Positions 36,647 through 46,872 are shown, counted from the first letter of the stretch. The stretch is 64,000 nt of DNA from Chromohalobacter canadensis (GCF_029544075.1 NZ_JAJQJH010000001.1:558001-622000), one strand, 5' to 3'. A program made the numbers and translations. Notes: a model not told the origin generated them from the sequence alone.

Positions 36647-37441
36647 ATGCAGCCTTATCTCGATTTGATGCGCCATGTGCTCGACAATGGCGTGGAAAAA
36701 AGCGACCGCACCGGGACCGGGACGCGCAGCGTTTTCGGTCATCAGATGCGCTTCGACCTGGCCGACGGCTTCCCGCTGGTGACCACCAAGAAGCTCCACT
36801 TGCGCTCCATCATCCATGAGCTGCTGTGGTTCCTGCGTGGTGACACCAATATCGCCTATCTCAAGGATAATAGTGTCCGTATCTGGGATGCGTGGGCCGA
36901 CGAGAACGGCAATCTGGGGCCGGTTTACGGCTATCAGTGGCGCAGTTGGCCGCGCCCGGATGGCGGACATGTCGATCAGATCGCCAATGTCGTCGAGCAG
37001 ATCAAGCGTAACCCCGATTCGCGCCGGCTGATCGTCTCCGCCTGGAATCCCGCATTGGTCGATGACATGGCGCTGCCGCCGTGCCATGCCTTGTTTCAGT
37101 TCTATGTCGCCGATGGTCGGCTATCGTGCCAGCTATACCAGCGCAGCGCCGATATCTTCCTCGGGGTGCCATTCAATATCGCCAGCTATGCATTGCTGAC
37201 TCATATGGTCGCGCAGGCATGCGATCTGGTCCCGGGTGAGTTCATCCATACCCTGGGCGATGCTCACCTCTACCTCAATCACCTCGATCAGGCGCATCTC
37301 CAGCTGAGCCGCGCGCCGCGCCCGCGCCCGCGCTTGGTGCTTAATCCCGACGTTACCGATATCTTCGCCTTCACCTTCGAGGATATCGCCATCGAGGATT
37401 ATGACCCGCATCCGCATATCAAGGCGGAGGTTGCCGTATGA
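36647..37441 (+). CDS. thyA: Thymidylate synthase
   Basis: ThyA-type enzyme converting dUMP to dTMP with methylene-tetrahydrofolate. From the ATG at 36647 the protein is 264 aa with the catalytic Cys at residue 146 in [11 protein letters not shown], equal in length and position to E. coli ThyA. Other blocks: [24 protein letters not shown] and [18 protein letters not shown]. It overlaps folA by 4 nt, so cofactor regeneration is coupled. Confidence 0.96.
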   Translation: MQPYLDLMRHVLDNGVEKSDRTGTGTRSVFGHQMRFDLADGFPLVTTKKLHLRSIIHELLWFLRGDTNIAYLKDNSVRIWDAWADENGNLGPVYGYQWRSWPRPDGGHVDQIANVVEQIKRNPDSRRLIVSAWNPALVDDMALPPCHALFQFYVADGRLSCQLYQRSADIFLGVPFNIASYALLTHMVAQACDLVPGEFIHTLGDAHLYLNHLDQAHLQLSRAPRPRPRLVLNPDVTDIFAFTFEDIAIEDYDPHPHIKAEVAV

Positions 37442-37986
37442 GTGAGCCCACGACCACCTGTGTCGATACGGTGGTGCCCATCGCTCTGGTAGCGGCGATG
37501 TCGCGCGAACGTGTCATCGGCGTCGATAACGAGTTGCCCTGGCACTTGCCGGAGGATCTCAAGTTCTTCAAGGCTGTCACCATGAGCAAGCCGTTGGTCA
37601 TGGGGCGCAAGACATTCGAGTCCATCGGTAGACCGCTTCCTGGACGGCTCAATATCGTTGTCACGCGTGATCGTGGCTATTTCCATGACAGTGCCCACGA
37701 TGGCATTCGCGTGTGTCATGACCTGGCCAGCGCCCTGGAAGTGGCCGATAGCCAGGCTATTATCGAGGGTGTCGAGGATATCTGCGTGATCGGCGGCGGC
37801 GAAATCTTCGCTGCGGCCTTGCCCTGCGCTACACGGCTTTATCTGACCGAGGTCGACGTATCGGTGCAGGGCGATGCCTGGTTCCCCGAGTTCGATACCA
37901 CGTATTGGCAGGAAACCCAGCGTGTGCCGGGACAGAGCGTCGACGGCAAGCCCGACTACGCGTTCGTACATTACGAACGGCGGTGA
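37438..37986 (+). CDS. folA: Dihydrofolate reductase
   Basis: Reduces dihydrofolate produced by ThyA, 182 aa. Family blocks: [20 protein letters not shown] with the catalytic acid in the following [26 protein letters not shown], and [12 protein letters not shown]. The N-terminus is extended by about 15 residues compared with E. coli FolA. The start overlaps the thyA stop. Confidence 0.95.
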   Translation: MSEPTTTCVDTVVPIALVAAMSRERVIGVDNELPWHLPEDLKFFKAVTMSKPLVMGRKTFESIGRPLPGRLNIVVTRDRGYFHDSAHDGIRVCHDLASALEVADSQAIIEGVEDICVIGGGEIFAAALPCATRLYLTEVDVSVQGDAWFPEFDTTYWQETQRVPGQSVDGKPDYAFVHYERR

Positions 37987-38125
37987 GGTTGCCAGCGCGG
38001 CGAAGCTGGCACAGACTTACCCGGTAGCCCGCATGGGCCGGGCCTGTCTGCGGTGTCGATGTTATATCAATACGTAGACGATTCGAGGCCCAGCGTTCGT
38101 TCAAGGCAATCAGGGAGTGCACGCC

Positions 38126-38899
38126 TTGCTGACCGACCAAGCAGACGCCCTGTTCAGGGCATTGGAACATCAAGCCGAGGCCTGTCGGGCCGACCTCGAG
38201 GCCGCTCGTGGACAGGTCTCGGCGCTCGAGTCGGAAAACCGTGCCCTGCGTGAGCGCCTCCTGGCGCTTGCCGAGCTGGAGCCCGACGATACCGAGACAC
38301 CCGCCACCCAGGCCGAGTTGCCCGATGCCGGCGCGAAAGCCAGAGGGCTTGGGCCCATCGCGTTTCGTGGCCCGCGTCGGCCGACCAGCGAGGCAGCCGA
38401 AGATGATGCGGCTGCCGCGCCTGACGTCACGTCGGACGATCATGGCAAGCCCACTGGCGACGCGGAGGGCGAGATACAGCAGGCTCGCCTGGCACTGGGC
38501 GCGGAACATGAGCCGCCTTCTCCCCAGTCGTTGCTGGCGCAGTGGTACCAGCGCTATCCGGAAACCTTCTTCAAAGGCCACACTCAGCCGCTCAAGACGG
38601 GGATTCATCTCGACCTGGTGGCGCGCGAACCCTGGCCGGAGAAGCTCGTGCGTCGAGCCCTGGCGTGTTATGTGCATCTGCCGCGTTACCTCAAGGCAGT
38701 GCGTGCCGACGTGATGCGAGTGGATCTCGACGGCCAGGCGGCAGGCACCGTGACCGAGGGCGAGGCTCGCCACGCTCGCAAGCAGCTCGATGAGCTCACC
38801 AAGAAGCAGAAAAAACAGCAGAAGCAGCACAATGAGCGCAAGGAATCCGAGCAGTTGGATCGCAAGTTGAGCCAGCTACTCGCCAAGCACGGCCGATGA
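38126..38899 (+). CDS. ProQ/FinO-domain RNA-binding protein
   Basis: The middle section (about 130-220) matches the ProQ/FinO fold: YPETFFKGHTQPLKTGIH followed by VRRALACYVHLPRYLKAV. It is preceded by an N-terminal coiled coil and an acidic, disordered linker. A Lys/Gln-rich tail ends the protein. It should bind structured RNAs such as sRNAs and 3' UTRs. I take the TTG at 38126 because AGGGAG is 9 nt upstream; the GTG at 38117 directly abuts that site and is less likely. The terminator follows at once. Confidence 0.82.
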   Translation: MLTDQADALFRALEHQAEACRADLEAARGQVSALESENRALRERLLALAELEPDDTETPATQAELPDAGAKARGLGPIAFRGPRRPTSEAAEDDAAAAPDVTSDDHGKPTGDAEGEIQQARLALGAEHEPPSPQSLLAQWYQRYPETFFKGHTQPLKTGIHLDLVAREPWPEKLVRRALACYVHLPRYLKAVRADVMRVDLDGQAAGTVTEGEARHARKQLDELTKKQKKQQKQHNERKESEQLDRKLSQLLAKHGR

Positions 38900-38918
38900 T
38901 CGACAGGCGCTAGTATTG

Positions 38919-38944
38919 AAAAAAGGGGCGAAAGCCCCTTTTTT
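38919..38944 (+). terminator. Rho-independent terminator after the ProQ-like gene
   Basis: AAAAAAGGGGC-gaaa-GCCCCTTTTTT: a short GC stem extended by A/T pairs with a GNRA-type loop and a T-run, 20 bp after the stop codon. Confidence 0.93.
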
Positions 38945-39196
38945 CTTGCCATGTTTTTGATCATCGGGTGAGAGTTATATCCGCATTATGCGACTTTTGT
39001 AGTAAAACTTGCCTTTGTTGCGGATTGCCTCTTGTCAGAGAGAACCTTGAATCGTAAAGATGAGTGCGTCGCTGACGTCACGCCAATGTCATATTGGTGG
39101 CGTAGAGTGGCTCTCAGGCCTTTCGAGGCCGGCTCGCGGGGGAGATGATCTTGACCGAATCGACAGGACGCGCGGAAGGAAAACAGTGTTTTTTTC

Positions 39197-39226
39197 TTGT
39201 TGCGTTCTCCAAAAGACCGGTATAAG
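39197..39226 (+). promoter_or_regulatory. Candidate sigma-70 promoter of the porin gene
   Basis: TTGTTG (39197-39202) and TATAAG (39221-39226) are separated by 18 bp. This gives a 5' untranslated region of about 145 nt before the porin ATG, long enough for sRNA control as in other porins. The rest of the 430-bp gap from 38945 shows no gene. Confidence 0.4.
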
Positions 39227-39374
39227 GTTTCCTTGCGAGCATTGGATAACAACAAGGCTTTACGGACTCGTCGCGGTGTTGCCTTGGCAAACCGTTGAAT
39301 AAACAAGCCGGGCCGAAAGCCGACTGCATTTGCAGACACGATCGAACAGTAAGCTAGTTAAGGAACTTATCGCG

Positions 39375-40493
39375 ATGAAAAAGACACTCTTAGCGACTGC
39401 CGTTGCCGGTGCCCTGGGCGCCTCCGTTGGTGTTGCACAAGCTGCCACCATCTACAACCAAGACGGCACTCAACTCGACCTGTACGGCAACATCCAGCTT
39501 GCCTACAAATCACTCGACAATGCCGATGGTGATACTGAAGACGAGCTGTTCGATAACGGCTCTACCATCGGTTTTGCCGGTCAGCACATCATCAATCCGG
39601 GTCTGACCGGCTACTTCAAGGCCGAATTCGAGCACGATGCCGATGAGGAAAAAGTCGGTGGCGGTGTGGATACTGGCGACCAAGCCTACATGGGCCTGAA
39701 GGGTAACTTCGGTGATGCCCGTGTCGGTTCCTGGGACCCGTTGATCGATGATTGGATCCAGGATCCGATCTCCAACAACGAGTACCTCGACGTTTCCGAC
39801 TCTACTACTGACCTTGGCGGTTTGTACGGCGGTACGCTGACCGATAGCATTGACACCGACCGTGAAGGCGACAAGATTCAGTATGTCTCGCCGTCACTGG
39901 GTGGTCTGCAGTTCGCTGTGGGTAGCCAGTATAAAGGGGACGCCGAAGACGAGTTCAATGCCAACGGTGAAGCTGAAAACGCCGCAGGTGAGCCCCTGGA
40001 GGCTTCCAGCAACGGCTCGAATGCTTCCTTCTTCGGTGGTGTGAAGTATACCGTTGGCGCGTTCTCAATCGCCGGTGTCTATGACGATCTCGATAACTAC
40101 GATCTGCGTGATACCAATACCGGTTACGAGTACAGCGCCAAGGCCTATGGTGTGAACGCTCAGTACACCATGGATGCCCTGCGTCTTTCCGCCAAGGTGG
40201 AAAACACCGACGTCGATTATGCCGACGACAGTGGTGACATCATGCGTTACGCGCTGGGTGCTCGTTACGGCTATGGCTTCGGCGATGTCTACGGCTCCTA
40301 TCAGCGCGTTGACGCCGATGAAGAAGTAGCCAACGTGGTTGATTCTGGCGGCGACGATAGCTTCAATGAATTCGTGCTGGGCGCGACGTATAACCTGTCT
40401 CCGGCGATGTACACCTTCGTTGAGTACGCTCAGTATGACCGTACCAATGATGAAGGGGATGGTGTTGTCGTGGGCGCTCTCTACAGCTTCTAA
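39375..40493 (+). CDS. Outer-membrane general porin (Gram-negative, 16-strand type)
   Basis: Signal peptide MKKTLLATAVAGALGASVG with cleavage after VAQA (about residue 23). The mature protein starts ATIYNQDGTQLDLYGNIQLA, typical of trimeric porins, and ends VVVGALYSF with the terminal aromatic needed for BAM recognition. The 372-aa sequence is very rich in Asp and Glu and poor in Lys, as expected for a surface protein in a salt-adapted bacterium. TTAAGGAAC precedes the ATG. Substrate selectivity cannot be read from sequence. Single gene closed by a terminator. Confidence 0.93.
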   Translation: MKKTLLATAVAGALGASVGVAQAATIYNQDGTQLDLYGNIQLAYKSLDNADGDTEDELFDNGSTIGFAGQHIINPGLTGYFKAEFEHDADEEKVGGGVDTGDQAYMGLKGNFGDARVGSWDPLIDDWIQDPISNNEYLDVSDSTTDLGGLYGGTLTDSIDTDREGDKIQYVSPSLGGLQFAVGSQYKGDAEDEFNANGEAENAAGEPLEASSNGSNASFFGGVKYTVGAFSIAGVYDDLDNYDLRDTNTGYEYSAKAYGVNAQYTMDALRLSAKVENTDVDYADDSGDIMRYALGARYGYGFGDVYGSYQRVDADEEVANVVDSGGDDSFNEFVLGATYNLSPAMYTFVEYAQYDRTNDEGDGVVVGALYSF

Positions 40494-40535
40494 GCTGTCG
40501 ATGCCCCAGCGATCTTGAAGGTCGCACAGAAAACG

Positions 40536-40564
40536 AAGCCGGCTCATTGTGAGCCGGCTTTTTT
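40536..40564 (+). terminator. Rho-independent terminator of the porin gene
   Basis: An 11-bp perfect stem AAGCCGGCTCA/TGAGCCGGCTT with a 3-nt loop and TTTTT, 43 bp after the stop. Confidence 0.94.
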
Positions 40565-40621
40565 AATGCGTATCCGTAAGGCGTGATTTCTTTTAGTAAG
40601 AATGTATAGATAAACACGGGG

Positions 40622-41655
40622 CTATGGCGTGGTCTCCATGGTTGCTTCAAAGGATGACTGCGCCAGAATCCGGCGGGCGTCGTCGCGTATTTCTTCGCGC
40701 CAGGTACTGGGTCCCAATACCTCAACATTGGCGCCCATTCCTTTTAGCCACCAGAGTGTTTGCTGATCGTCAGGCAGTTTGACGCTGAGCCGCTGCCAAT
40801 CACTATGTGGCAAGGGCTTGAGGGTTTGCTCATGCGATAGTGGCGTTTCGGAGAGCAACCAGGCGACTTGGGGTGCGACATTGGCAAGAAGGTGGACGTC
40901 ATCGTGCGACTGACGATAACCGAAAGCGCCGTCGGCGATATACGTATCAAGTCGAATCCCGGAACTTCATGCCACGCCATCTGACTGATTGTCGCTTGAT
41001 TTATTCGGTGTAGTGCGAATTGGCGCAGGTCGCTGTATTTATCCACGGTTGCCACGATATAGGTCACGCTGTGACGGCTAACGAGACCCTGTGGGTGGAG
41101 AGTCAGTGTCTTGTAATCCTCACGACTCCGCGAAAGATAACGCACCTCGATGGCCTTGTTTTCCAGCAAGGCTTGCGTCACGCATTGCCATATAGAGGCT
41201 TCGATGGAGGCAGGGAGAAGGGCTTTGCCGTTGGGAATGGCACGGACACGTCTCCGCCATTGGCTCAAGCCGTTTTCTTCCAGATCGTCGAGTAACCGAT
41301 GTGCCTCGGCAAACTGGGGAGCTAACTGGCCCAGGACAACGGGTGGCAGAATGCCCTTGAGATTCTCTTCGGCAAGGACGAGCGTGAGGGCGCTGGGTAG
41401 ATCCAGGGCTGGAAGGTTGCTTTGAAACTGACGATCGAAATACCAGCGAAAGGGTTTTTGGGTATCGTCGCAGATCAACGGGAAATGTAGCGCCAACTTG
41501 TCACGTAGATCCCGTTGCAGTGAGCGAGTATCGACCCTGAAACCGCGTTCGCGAAGCTTCTCCAGCAATACGGGGGTCGCGATGCGACCCGGACTACGGG
41601 GGATCAGTTGCAACAGGGTCAGGTAGCGAAAAAGCGTATCGCGCACGTTGGACAT
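40622..41655 (-). pseudogene. WYL-domain transcriptional regulator, disrupted by a frameshift
   Basis: The first 240 codons encode an N-terminal helix-turn-helix (FRYLTLLQLIPRSPGR, then VDTRSLQRDL) and a WYL domain (IEVRYLSRSREDYKTL, HPQGLVSRHSVTYIV). At about nt 40950-40955 the frame breaks. The frame that continues the family pattern (LDTYIADGAFGYRQSHDDVH, then SETPLSHEQTLKPL) is one register off and runs to the stop at 40622. A single missing base, most simply a C in GACTTGAT, explains it. WYL proteins bind ligand or nucleic acid and often control DNA-repair or defence genes. It may be a true loss of function or a sequencing error. Confidence 0.8.
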
Positions 41656-41752
41656 GACATTCTCGTCTTGGGTTACGTTTTATTACATAGTGGTTATCGG
41701 CCTTGGTCTGAATTGCTTTAGAAGATTCGAGTATTCGATCCAGCGCGTTGAC

Positions 41753-42460
41753 CTAACACAGATGCTTCAAGCGGGTGGCGATAGGGGCGGGCAGATGATG
41801 AGTCCACCGGTAATCGTTGACGAGCATCCGGGTGTGGGACCGCCATCCCTCGACAAGCATATTGTCGGGCGGAGTCGGTATGAAATCTGGATCGAGTCTT
41901 GCCTGTGATGAAGGGAGCGGCACGACACATTCTTCATGCAAACGGTCGGTCGTAGCCTCCTGCTCAAGCGCGGGATGAGTGAGTAGCCAGTCATGCACTT
42001 CGTGTGCGGGGTGGGGGATCTTGGAGAAGAACAATACCGCCGAGGTGGGTAGCATATAGCCCTGCTGCAATAGCAAGCTGTTGATCTCATGGTCCCATGC
42101 CAGGTGCCACATATCGGAGGAGGACGAGGGAGGGAGTAGATAGCCCAAGGCACAGTGCCAGACAAGGTGAGCCTGCAGATAACGACGATGCTCTGTTTCG
42201 AGCGCTGCACTGAAGCGTGCATCGAAATAGATGCTGCGCCCATCGGTGGTGGCTGTCGCCACACGATCGTCGATGACAGGGACGAGCGTGAGGCTATCGG
42301 CGATATCGGCATTCAATGGACAGCTATCTCGCCAGTGAGCACAATCCGCCACCCACAGCGCGAGCTGCTCATCTTTCAATGCCTGTGCCTGACTATCTTC
42401 GGTATTCACTTTCTTGCGTGCGATATACGACGCCAGCTGTGTCACCACTCCCTTGCTCAT
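41753..42460 (-). CDS. Metallopeptidase-like protein (DUF2201/VWA-associated type) lacking the catalytic Glu
   Basis: The 235-aa protein has a predicted helix-strand zincin-like layout. After YFDARFSAALETEHRRYL comes AHLVWHCALGYLLPP, aligned with the HExxH...ALGH pattern of COG3864-type putative metallopeptidases, followed by WHLAWDHEINSLLLQQGY. The Glu of HExxH is replaced by Leu (HLVWH), so hydrolysis is doubtful. The usual C-terminal VWA domain is absent. AGGAG lies 6 nt before the ATG at 42460; the open frame reaches 42592. It lies upstream of the WYL regulator on the same strand, with a gap of about 100 bp. Family placement is tentative. Confidence 0.55.
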   Translation of the reverse strand: MSKGVVTQLASYIARKKVNTEDSQAQALKDEQLALWVADCAHWRDSCPLNADIADSLTLVPVIDDRVATATTDGRSIYFDARFSAALETEHRRYLQAHLVWHCALGYLLPPSSSSDMWHLAWDHEINSLLLQQGYMLPTSAVLFFSKIPHPAHEVHDWLLTHPALEQEATTDRLHEECVVPLPSSQARLDPDFIPTPPDNMLVEGWRSHTRMLVNDYRWTHHLPAPIATRLKHLC

Positions 42461-42602
42461 ACCGAACTCCTGTACACGTTGAGGTATGCAAGGAGTATCG
42501 AGGTGGGCAGCGACAATGGGTGTCGCATTCGTTACCAAGACAAGATGTCCGTTAGAGGAAGGAAGGTGTTGGGGCCGTGAAGATGGCCCCAACGGAGGCA
42601 GC

Positions 42603-42854
42603 TTACATCTGCCCCAAGAGCTGCATATCGTTGTGCAAATTGTCGGGTACGTCCTTGAGAAGGACGAGGTTTAGCTCTTGAGAGCCCTTATGCTGTTTGA
42701 TCTTGCCCTCCATGCCCTCCAGAAAAACACATAGATCGGAAAACGAATGGGCATGTGTGTCCAGCGTATACAACTCACGTTGTTGTACCTGACTACGAAA
42801 AATCGCCTACTGCTCCCTGAATCTCATTGGCCGAAACCTTTGCACAGATGATGA
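42603..42854 (-). pseudogene. Decayed coding fragment upstream of the metallopeptidase-like gene
   Basis: On the minus strand a frame ends at the TAA at 42603 and reads QQRELYTLDTHAHSFSDLC, then VFLEGMEGKIKQHKGSQEL, finishing DMQLLGQM. Upstream it meets a stop near 42805, and a different register continues with RAAFIICAKVSANEIQGAVG. The two pieces read like parts of one protein split by a frameshift and a nonsense codon. No family was recognised. In related loci an AAA ATPase often stands in this position, but nothing in the fragment proves that. The remainder of the gap to 43046 shows nothing. Confidence 0.4.
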
Positions 42855-43046
42855 AAGCCGCACGTGAGTTGAGCTACATCAGTGTTTTGGGTCGTTTTTA
42901 TTCCTGTATCTGGCTCTATGCCTTTGTGCGCATAAAAAAATAAACGACTTTTCTCTGGGACCTAAGTTGCATGGCTAGGGATTTAGTTTGTCGTCTAAAT
43001 TAAAAGCGTGTTCGGCCTTACAACGACAAGACTTTTGGGTGACGCC

Positions 43047-43133
43047 ATGCTTTGGAAACTGCCTTTTTCACAACTGTTGTGGGTGGCCTTGCTTGCCGCC
43101 TTGCCGTTACTGGTGCTCTCTTGGGCCGTGTAA
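43047..43133 (+). CDS. Possible 28-aa hydrophobic membrane peptide
   Basis: A short frame starting MLWKLPFSQLLWVALLAALP and ending SWAV, almost wholly a single membrane helix. GGTGA sits 4 nt before the ATG. It lies about 120 bp upstream of the sugar ABC operon, in a stretch with no other gene. It could be a real small membrane protein, a leader peptide or the remnant of a lost gene. Too short to identify. Confidence 0.3.
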   Translation: MLWKLPFSQLLWVALLAALPLLVLSWAV

Positions 43134-43254
43134 CGCGGTGCCTCAAGGTGTACCTGACGCCTGAGTATGTGGCGCCGAGCACGTTGCTCCTCGCTGCCGA
43201 CGACAACGACCAATTGACCAGCCAGGGATTTCCCTGCGATGGGGGGTGGTACGG

Positions 43255-44784
43255 ATGATGAGCGCGCCCCCGATTCTTCTTCAAGGGCATCGAATTTCCC
43301 GATCTTTTGGTGGCAATCAGGTGTTGTTCGACGTTGACCTGACGCTTCATGCCGGTGAGGTACATGCTCTTCTTGGCGAGAATGGAGCCGGTAAGTCGAC
43401 GCTGGTTCGTATTCTGTCGGGATATTTGCCTCCGTCATCTGGCGAGGTGAACGTATCGGGCGAACCCCGCCGCTTTCGCTCGAGCGGCGAGGCTGAGGCG
43501 GATGGCGTGGTGATGATTCATCAGGAATTGGCGCTTGCCGAGCAACTGACCGTCGAGGAAAACATTTTCTTAGGCCGCGAGCTTCGCCGAGGGCTGTTCC
43601 TGGACCGCCGGGCCATGCGTGCACGGTGCCGTGAGGCACTCATCGAACTCGAGACCGATATTGACCCAGCAACGCGGGTCAAGGACCTGAGTACATCCGA
43701 CCAGCAGATGGTGGAGATCGCCAAGGCCGTCACGCGTGATGTGCGGGTCCTGATCATGGATGAGCCGACTGCGTCGCTGACCGAGCGTGAAGTGCAGATT
43801 CTATTTTCCCTGGTATCGCGATTGCGAAAGAAGGGGGTGGCGATCCTGTATATCTCCCACAAGCTTCGCGAAATCGAGCAGATCGCCGACCGAGTCACGG
43901 TGCTGCGCGATGGGCATCTGATCGACACTGGGCTTGCCGAGGGCCGCAGCAAGGAAGACCTGGCCAGGCTGATGGTCGGGCGCGAAATAAACGAGATGTA
44001 CCCAGACCGCAGCAGCGTTGCATCAGATGCTCCGATAGTGCTTGAAGCGCGCAATATCGAGGTGCCAGGTGCCGTGCGCTCGGCCAGTTTTACCTTGCGC
44101 AGGGGCGAGGTCCTGGGGTTCGGCGGCGTGGTCGGCGCGGGGCGAACGGCCCTATGCGAGGCGATCCTAGGGTTGCGTCAGCGTCGTTCGGGTGAGGTGC
44201 TGCGCAACGGCAAGTCCGTCTCCTTCAGGCACTTGCGCGACGCGGTACGTTATCGTATCGCCTACTTGACCGAAGACCGCAAGGGCAAAGGGCTGGTCCT
44301 CAACATGGGACTGCGACCCAACCTGACGCTGCTCAACCTGCGAGCCTATTGTCATCCTCTGATCAGCCGTCAGCGCGAGGCACATGCCTATGCCGAGGCG
44401 GCGAAGCGCTTCGATATTCGGCTGCGTACCGATGTAAGCACCGCTGGTGAGCTTTCCGGTGGCAACCAGCAGAAGTTGTTGCTGGCTAAAGTCATGTCTA
44501 TCGATCCCGAGATAGTGATTATCAACGAGCCCACCCGAGGCATAGATGTGGGGACAAAACAGGAAATCTATCGCTTCATACGCGACCTGACCGAGTCGGG
44601 GTGTTCGGTCATTCTCATTTCTTCCGAAATGTCCGAACTCATCGGCCTCTCACATCGTGTGGCAGTGATGTGCGCCGGTGTGCTGACCGGTGTGCTCGAG
44701 GGAGACGAAGTCAATGAACAGGAAATCATGCAGTACGCATCCGGGATCAAGGGGGTAGGGGTGAATGAGCAGCGTCGTGCCTGA
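43255..44784 (+). CDS. Sugar ABC transporter ATP-binding protein (RbsA/MglA type, two ABC domains)
   Basis: Double ATPase of 509 aa. The first domain is complete: Walker [11 protein letters not shown]-loop HQELALAE, signature region [14 protein letters not shown], Walker [13 protein letters not shown]. The second has [12 protein letters not shown] in place of a normal Walker A and the signature [13 protein letters not shown], as in RbsA relatives with an asymmetric second site. Start ATG at 43255 (a second ATG follows at 43258) with a GGGGGG stretch upstream. First gene of a five-gene operon; its stop overlaps the permease start by 20 nt. Confidence 0.92.
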   Translation: MMSAPPILLQGHRISRSFGGNQVLFDVDLTLHAGEVHALLGENGAGKSTLVRILSGYLPPSSGEVNVSGEPRRFRSSGEAEADGVVMIHQELALAEQLTVEENIFLGRELRRGLFLDRRAMRARCREALIELETDIDPATRVKDLSTSDQQMVEIAKAVTRDVRVLIMDEPTASLTEREVQILFSLVSRLRKKGVAILYISHKLREIEQIADRVTVLRDGHLIDTGLAEGRSKEDLARLMVGREINEMYPDRSSVASDAPIVLEARNIEVPGAVRSASFTLRRGEVLGFGGVVGAGRTALCEAILGLRQRRSGEVLRNGKSVSFRHLRDAVRYRIAYLTEDRKGKGLVLNMGLRPNLTLLNLRAYCHPLISRQREAHAYAEAAKRFDIRLRTDVSTAGELSGGNQQKLLLAKVMSIDPEIVIINEPTRGIDVGTKQEIYRFIRDLTESGCSVILISSEMSELIGLSHRVAVMCAGVLTGVLEGDEVNEQEIMQYASGIKGVGVNEQRRA

Positions 44785-45781
44785 CAATAATAAATCCATG
44801 AAGCGCAATGGCTTTCGTTTTGATATCAAGACCTGGGGGCCTTTCATCGCCCTGGTTGCACTGGCCATTCTCGGTGTGCTCATCAACCCTGCTTTTCTGG
44901 GGGCCGACAATCTCTCGAACATGCTTACCCGCAGCGCGTTCATCGGCATCATCGCGGTAGGCGCGACGTTCGTTATCACGGCAGGGGGATTGGACCTGTC
45001 CGTGGGTTCAATGGCGGCCTTCATCGCTGGGGTGATGATCATCCTCATGAATGGTTTAGTCGAGCAGTTCGGGGTCGGAATAACGACCGTGCTGTTCGGC
45101 ATCGGGGCATCGCTTATCCTGGGAATGGGGGCAGGCTTCATCAACGGTGTCGTTACCACCAAGGGCAAGATCGAAGCCTTCATCGTCACGCTCGGCACTA
45201 TGGGCATCTATCGTTCGCTGGTGACCTACCTGGCCGATGGCGGCACCCTGACGCTGGACTGGAACGTTCGCGACGTCTATCGCCCGGTCTACTACGAGAG
45301 CCTTCTGGGTATCCCGATCCCGGTCTGGGTTTTCCTGCTGGTCGCCCTGGTCGGCTACGTCCTGCTCAACTACACCCGTTTCGGTCGCTACTGCTTTGCC
45401 ATTGGCTCCAACGAAAAGGTCGCCGAGTACAGCGCAATCCACGTCGACCGGGTCAAGACGCTGACCTACGTATTGCAGGGCGTCTGCGTTTCACTGGCCA
45501 CCATCATTTATGTGCCGCGCCTGGGCTCAGCCTCAGCTGCTACCGGTGTACTTTGGGAGCTCGAAGCGATTGCCGCGGTGATCATCGGCGGCACCGTACT
45601 CAAGGGCGGTCATGGGCGCATCTGGGGCACCGTGGTCGGGGCGATCATGCTGACCATGATAGGCAATATCCTCAATCTCACGGATGCCATCTCCAACTAC
45701 CTCAACGGCACCGTGCAGGGAATCATCATCATCGTTGCGGTGTATCTGCAGCGCGCATCATGGAAGAAGAATAACGTCTGA
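44765..45781 (+). CDS. Sugar ABC transporter permease (RbsC type)
   Basis: Membrane protein of 338 aa of the branched/monosaccharide permease family, with about 8-10 helices. Family blocks: [51 protein letters not shown] and [19 protein letters not shown]. It pairs with the ATPase before and the binding protein after. The substrate is not identifiable from the sequence; ribose, galactose or inositol-like sugars are typical for the family. Confidence 0.92.
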   Translation: MSSVVPDNNKSMKRNGFRFDIKTWGPFIALVALAILGVLINPAFLGADNLSNMLTRSAFIGIIAVGATFVITAGGLDLSVGSMAAFIAGVMIILMNGLVEQFGVGITTVLFGIGASLILGMGAGFINGVVTTKGKIEAFIVTLGTMGIYRSLVTYLADGGTLTLDWNVRDVYRPVYYESLLGIPIPVWVFLLVALVGYVLLNYTRFGRYCFAIGSNEKVAEYSAIHVDRVKTLTYVLQGVCVSLATIIYVPRLGSASAATGVLWELEAIAAVIIGGTVLKGGHGRIWGTVVGAIMLTMIGNILNLTDAISNYLNGTVQGIIIIVAVYLQRASWKKNNV

Positions 45782-45851
45782 ACGCCATCACCGAAGCCAG
45801 AAAGCAGAAAGCGCAAACAAGATAACAACGCAAGCCGAGAGGAGCGTGACC

Positions 45852-46805
45852 ATGCTAACCCTAAAGACAACACTTGCTGCATTTGCCACCGCTGCCGTGC
45901 TGGGCGTACCGGCAACCGCGTCGGCGGAGGATTACACCATCGGCGTCTCGATTCCATCTGCCACGCACGGCTGGGCCGGCGGTCTTAACTTCCATGCCGA
46001 AGAGGCCAAGAAACGCTTGGAGAAGCTCTACCCTAACGTCTCGATCACTATAGCCACTGCCAGCAATCCCGGGGAACAGGCCAACGATCTTGAGGATCTA
46101 GTGTCGCTGCGCCACATCGATGCTCTAGTGGTATTGCCCTTCGAATCCGGGCCGCTGACCGATCCGGTCCGCCGGGTGAAGCAGGAAGGGGTGTTCGTCA
46201 CCGTGGTCGACCGTGGGCTTACCGAGGATGGCATCCAAGATCTTTACGTTGCGGGAAACAACCAGGAGATGGGGCGCGTCTCGGGGAAGTACATTCGTGA
46301 GCGGCTCGAAGACGAAGGCAAGATTGTCGTACTGCGCGGACTTCCGACGGTGGTCGATGACCAGCGTGTCGAGGGATTCCAGTCCGCACTTGAAGGCTCG
46401 AATATCGAGATTCTCGATATGCAACACGCCAACTGGAACCGTGACGATGGCTTCGAAGTAATGCAGGACTTCCTCTCCCGCTTCGATGATATCGATGCTG
46501 TGTGGGCCCAGGATGACGATACCGCACTGGGTGTTATCGAGGCCGTCCGGCAGGCCGAGCGTGAAGATGAACTGTTCATCGTCGGCGGGGCCGGCATGAA
46601 GGACATCATCAAGCGAGTCATGGAAGGTGATGATCTGGTACCGGTAGATGTGCTTTATCCGCCGGCGATGATCGCAACGGCAATGGACCTGACAGTCCAG
46701 CACTTCATGTCCAACGGGCCGGTGCTTGGCGAATATATCCTGGCTTCGCCGCTTATCACCCAGGATAACGCGGAGCAGTATTACCATCCCGACTCCCCCT
46801 TCTGA
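45852..46805 (+). CDS. Periplasmic sugar-binding protein (RbsB/PBP type I)
   Basis: A signal peptide ends at ATASA-E (about residue 25). The mature part starts with DYTIGVSIPSATHGWAGGL, the usual first strand of ribose-type binding proteins, and continues with DALVVLPFESGPLTDPVRRV, VDRGLTEDG and VWAQDDDTALGVIEAV. The HGW segment should provide an aromatic stacking residue for the sugar ring. The product is 317 aa, with GAGGAG upstream of the ATG at 45852. Ligand unknown. Confidence 0.92.
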   Translation: MLTLKTTLAAFATAAVLGVPATASAEDYTIGVSIPSATHGWAGGLNFHAEEAKKRLEKLYPNVSITIATASNPGEQANDLEDLVSLRHIDALVVLPFESGPLTDPVRRVKQEGVFVTVVDRGLTEDGIQDLYVAGNNQEMGRVSGKYIRERLEDEGKIVVLRGLPTVVDDQRVEGFQSALEGSNIEILDMQHANWNRDDGFEVMQDFLSRFDDIDAVWAQDDDTALGVIEAVRQAEREDELFIVGGAGMKDIIKRVMEGDDLVPVDVLYPPAMIATAMDLTVQHFMSNGPVLGEYILASPLITQDNAEQYYHPDSPF

Positions 46806-46872
46806 CATGCCTCCGCACGGGCCCAAGCGGGCCCGTGCCTTTGCGACACACAGAGAACAAGGAGCGCGCGCC

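Noticed and set aside
41648-41908. An 86-codon plus-strand frame between the WYL and metallopeptidase-like genes
   Set aside because: It overlaps both genes antisense and shows no ribosome binding site.
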